Source: Aquila chrysaetos chrysaetos (taxonomy: Eukaryota; Chordata; Aves; Accipitriformes; Accipitridae). From it: a stretch of 64,000 nucleotides of DNA. Below the pieces are notes generated by a model. That model was given only the letters and a program-made list of their open reading frames with translations, did not search any database and was not told the DNA's origin. The stretch's first letter is position 1. Every line of letters begins with the position of its first letter. Position numbers and translations under genes: made by a program. The DNA lies in the NCBI RefSeq assembly GCF_900496995.4, contig NC_044009.1, positions 52,826,505 to 52,890,504 on the forward strand, in the 5' to 3' direction. Positions 62,198-64,000 of this stretch are shown one piece after another.

Positions 62198-64000
62198 CGG
62201 CTGGTCCTGTGCACTGGTCCCCTTCCCCGCGCCCTGGCAGCGTTGCTGACCCACGTATTCCCCCTGCGCCCCTTATTACACCCCCCACAGCATTTTGATA
62301 GCACACAATAAAGCTTAATTTTTTTTTTTTGTAGTGTTGCCAACACAAAGAAAAAGCCGTGCAAGGGATTTCCACCCAACAGTCAGCTCTTTGCAGAGCA
62401 GCGTTGCTGTGGCCGGGGTGGTCACCCCGGCAGTGTTCCCATGGGAGCCCTTTGGTGATGCCGGAGGTGCGGCTCACACCCCTCAGCAAAGCCTGCGGCG
62501 CAGCGAGGTCGACAGTTATCAACTTTTCTATACAGAGTGATTTGCATTTTAAGCAATTTGTTATCTAAAGCGTAGGTCACCGGAGTTAACCGGCCATCTG
62601 CTTCACAGGCACCATAGACCCAATTCCAAACACGGCTCTCACCATTTGCATGCGTTATTAGGCGCGTTCGTTTGCTAATGAGGTCTCCCTTGGAAGTCAG
62701 GTCTGAAGAAGCAGAGGGGGAAAGGTCTGGGCTTTCGCGGCGAAGGTACGGCTAATGAACGGCTGGAGACTAAAGGACACAGATGGAAGAAGTACTCATT
62801 CTAATTACCATTTTTCTAAAAATTGCATGGTTTTTTCTAAACCCATTAGGTATGTGATTACTTCCACTTCACTTTGTAAACAGAACTGAAACACATGGTG
62901 ACTGGGTGGAAATACACCATAAAGTATAAACCAGTGTCCTGTCTGAGGCTGTGGGAAGAGGGTAGGATTGCTTGGTCTCCGGGTATGCTCCTGCAGGTGT
63001 CTGAGCTCAGGTGAGGTCCCATCACGGGCAGTGGGAGCAGCGTTATGTGCAAAAAAACCCGTGGGTTCATAATTTTCTCCTAAGAGATAAAACAGAAAAC
63101 TGAGATTTATGTCTCGTGATATATTCAGACGTATTAGCAGTAGAAATCGCTATGCAAAACTAAAACTTTGATTCCATTAGCAGTAACAGAAAGAGTAATA
63201 AAATTTTATTTTTCTGGCTGTATGTCACCGGGCGCATATCCATCCCCCGCTCCCCCTCGCTACAGCCCTGCTGTTTTTCTTGTGCCTTCCAAAGTTTCCT
63301 TTAATTTTCTTCTGACTTAAAGGTGTTCTTGCCAGCTAAGCAGAGGATGTGTTTGCAGAGGTAGATTTAGCTTCCTGAAAACCAAATGTCATATTTCCAG
63401 TTTGCTATACTAGGATAAAATGGCAGGGTAATTCTATTTACAGATTGCTACAGATACCATTTTAAAAAAAATTATAAAAGAAGCAGCAGGATTTTTTTTC
63501 TAGAAGCCTGCAGCAATCCATGGTCATTGTTTCCCTCTGATTTCGAAGGTCAGATGGGTCACGAGGACGGCCAAGTCTGGGTGCTCGGGAGGAGGACTTT
63601 TACTCCGCGGTGGGAGGCGGTGAAGAAAGAGGAAGGGCAGTGTTGTGCTTCTTAGTCGTATTTCTTCTCCCCTGCTAATTTTTTGAAGCTTGGATCTCAG
63701 CCTGGCAGCAATGGATCTGTGAGCAGATTGCTGGTGAAGCCCTTGAAGAGGAGTAAATGTATTTCATAGGACATACCTACTGCTCGCTGGTGGGTTGGAA
63801 TCCACTAACACGGGCTTGGTTTGTGCATACGATGCATAAAGCGTAGGGTCTGGGTTTGTATGCATTTGTCAGTATGATGAAAATACGGAATAACTTAGTA
63901 ATACTTTAGCATCCTGACAAGTCCAACTTTACATTGCAATTAGCAGCTCTTGCTAATTTACTGCCAGGGGTATCAGTTAGCCCTGTGTTTCCCTATGTCA

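Larger units (their letters stand above)
15115..64000 (+). other. KCNJ3: KCNJ3 intron 2 (5' part, at least 48,886 bp, continues beyond the window)
   Basis: No sequence encoding the GIRK1 C-terminal tail was found on the + strand up to base 64000, so the intron runs off the window. A very long second intron is in line with KCNJ3 being a gene of more than 100 kb in mammals (from memory). The intron holds sparse CR1 fragments and simple repeats, annotated separately; the rest is apparently unique non-coding DNA. I see no nested gene, tRNA or processed pseudogene. Confidence 0.88.
54921..64000. other. Intron 2 block to window end, no further genes
   Basis: Beyond the small CR1 remnant at 55170 this 9 kb holds a G15 run (58708-58722), an A14-type run near 59644, an A21 run (59866-59886), an 18-bp minisatellite (62144-62197) and a T-run near 62318. 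The stretches about 58760-58930 and 60655-60845 are low-CpG, AT-rich and free of repeats. KCNJ3 exon 3 was not found. Confidence 0.55.

Noticed and set aside
1..64000. CRISPR arrays, insertion sequences, phage, operons or bacterial defence systems
   Set aside because: The window is vertebrate; repeats are simple or CR1-derived, and no regularly spaced repeats with unique spacers exist.

Overview
The window is vertebrate nuclear DNA, almost certainly from a bird. Three things point there: a multi-exon ion-channel gene with very long introns, a GC-saturated promoter and first exon, and interspersed repeats that are sparse and, where I can classify them, all look like the CR1 LINE family. It is not prokaryotic: there are no operons, no tightly packed ORFs and no ribosome-binding sites. 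Low CR1 density favours a bird over a crocodilian or turtle, but species cannot be read from the sequence.

The only protein-coding gene I can support is KCNJ3 (GIRK1, Kir3.1), a subunit of the G-protein-gated inwardly rectifying K+ channel of heart atrium and neurons. It runs on the + strand. Coding exon 1 (8669-9346, 226 codons) carries the cytoplasmic N-terminus, both membrane helices, the pore with its TIGYG filter and the start of the cytoplasmic domain. Coding exon 2 (14898-15114) carries the next 72 codons plus one base. Intron 1 is 5,551 bp. Intron 2 starts at 15115 and is still open at the end of the window, so it is at least 48.9 kb. The exon for the C-terminal ~200 residues must lie beyond base 64000.

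Layout: 1-~7300 is AT-moderate 5' flanking DNA with CR1 fragments and homopolymers. From ~7300 CpG content climbs into a CpG island (~8360-9420) that includes a TATA-less GC-box promoter region, a GGGGCC hexanucleotide repeat in the 5' leader, and exon 1. 9347-14897 is intron 1, ending in a CT microsatellite that serves as the acceptor's pyrimidine tract. 15115-64000 is intron 2: mostly unique sequence with short tandem repeats, homopolymer runs, three short CR1 tails and one ~1.3 kb CR1 copy that keeps decayed reverse-transcriptase sequence (53.6-54.9 kb, antisense).

I did not find a convincing undescribed system. The most notable points are an uninterrupted non-AUG reading frame through the GGGGCC repeat into KCNJ3, loss of the extracellular N-glycosylation sequon known from mammalian GIRK1, a microsatellite acting as a splice tract, an exon-like segment upstream at 4351-4448, and several exact hairpins and tandem duplications in non-coding DNA.
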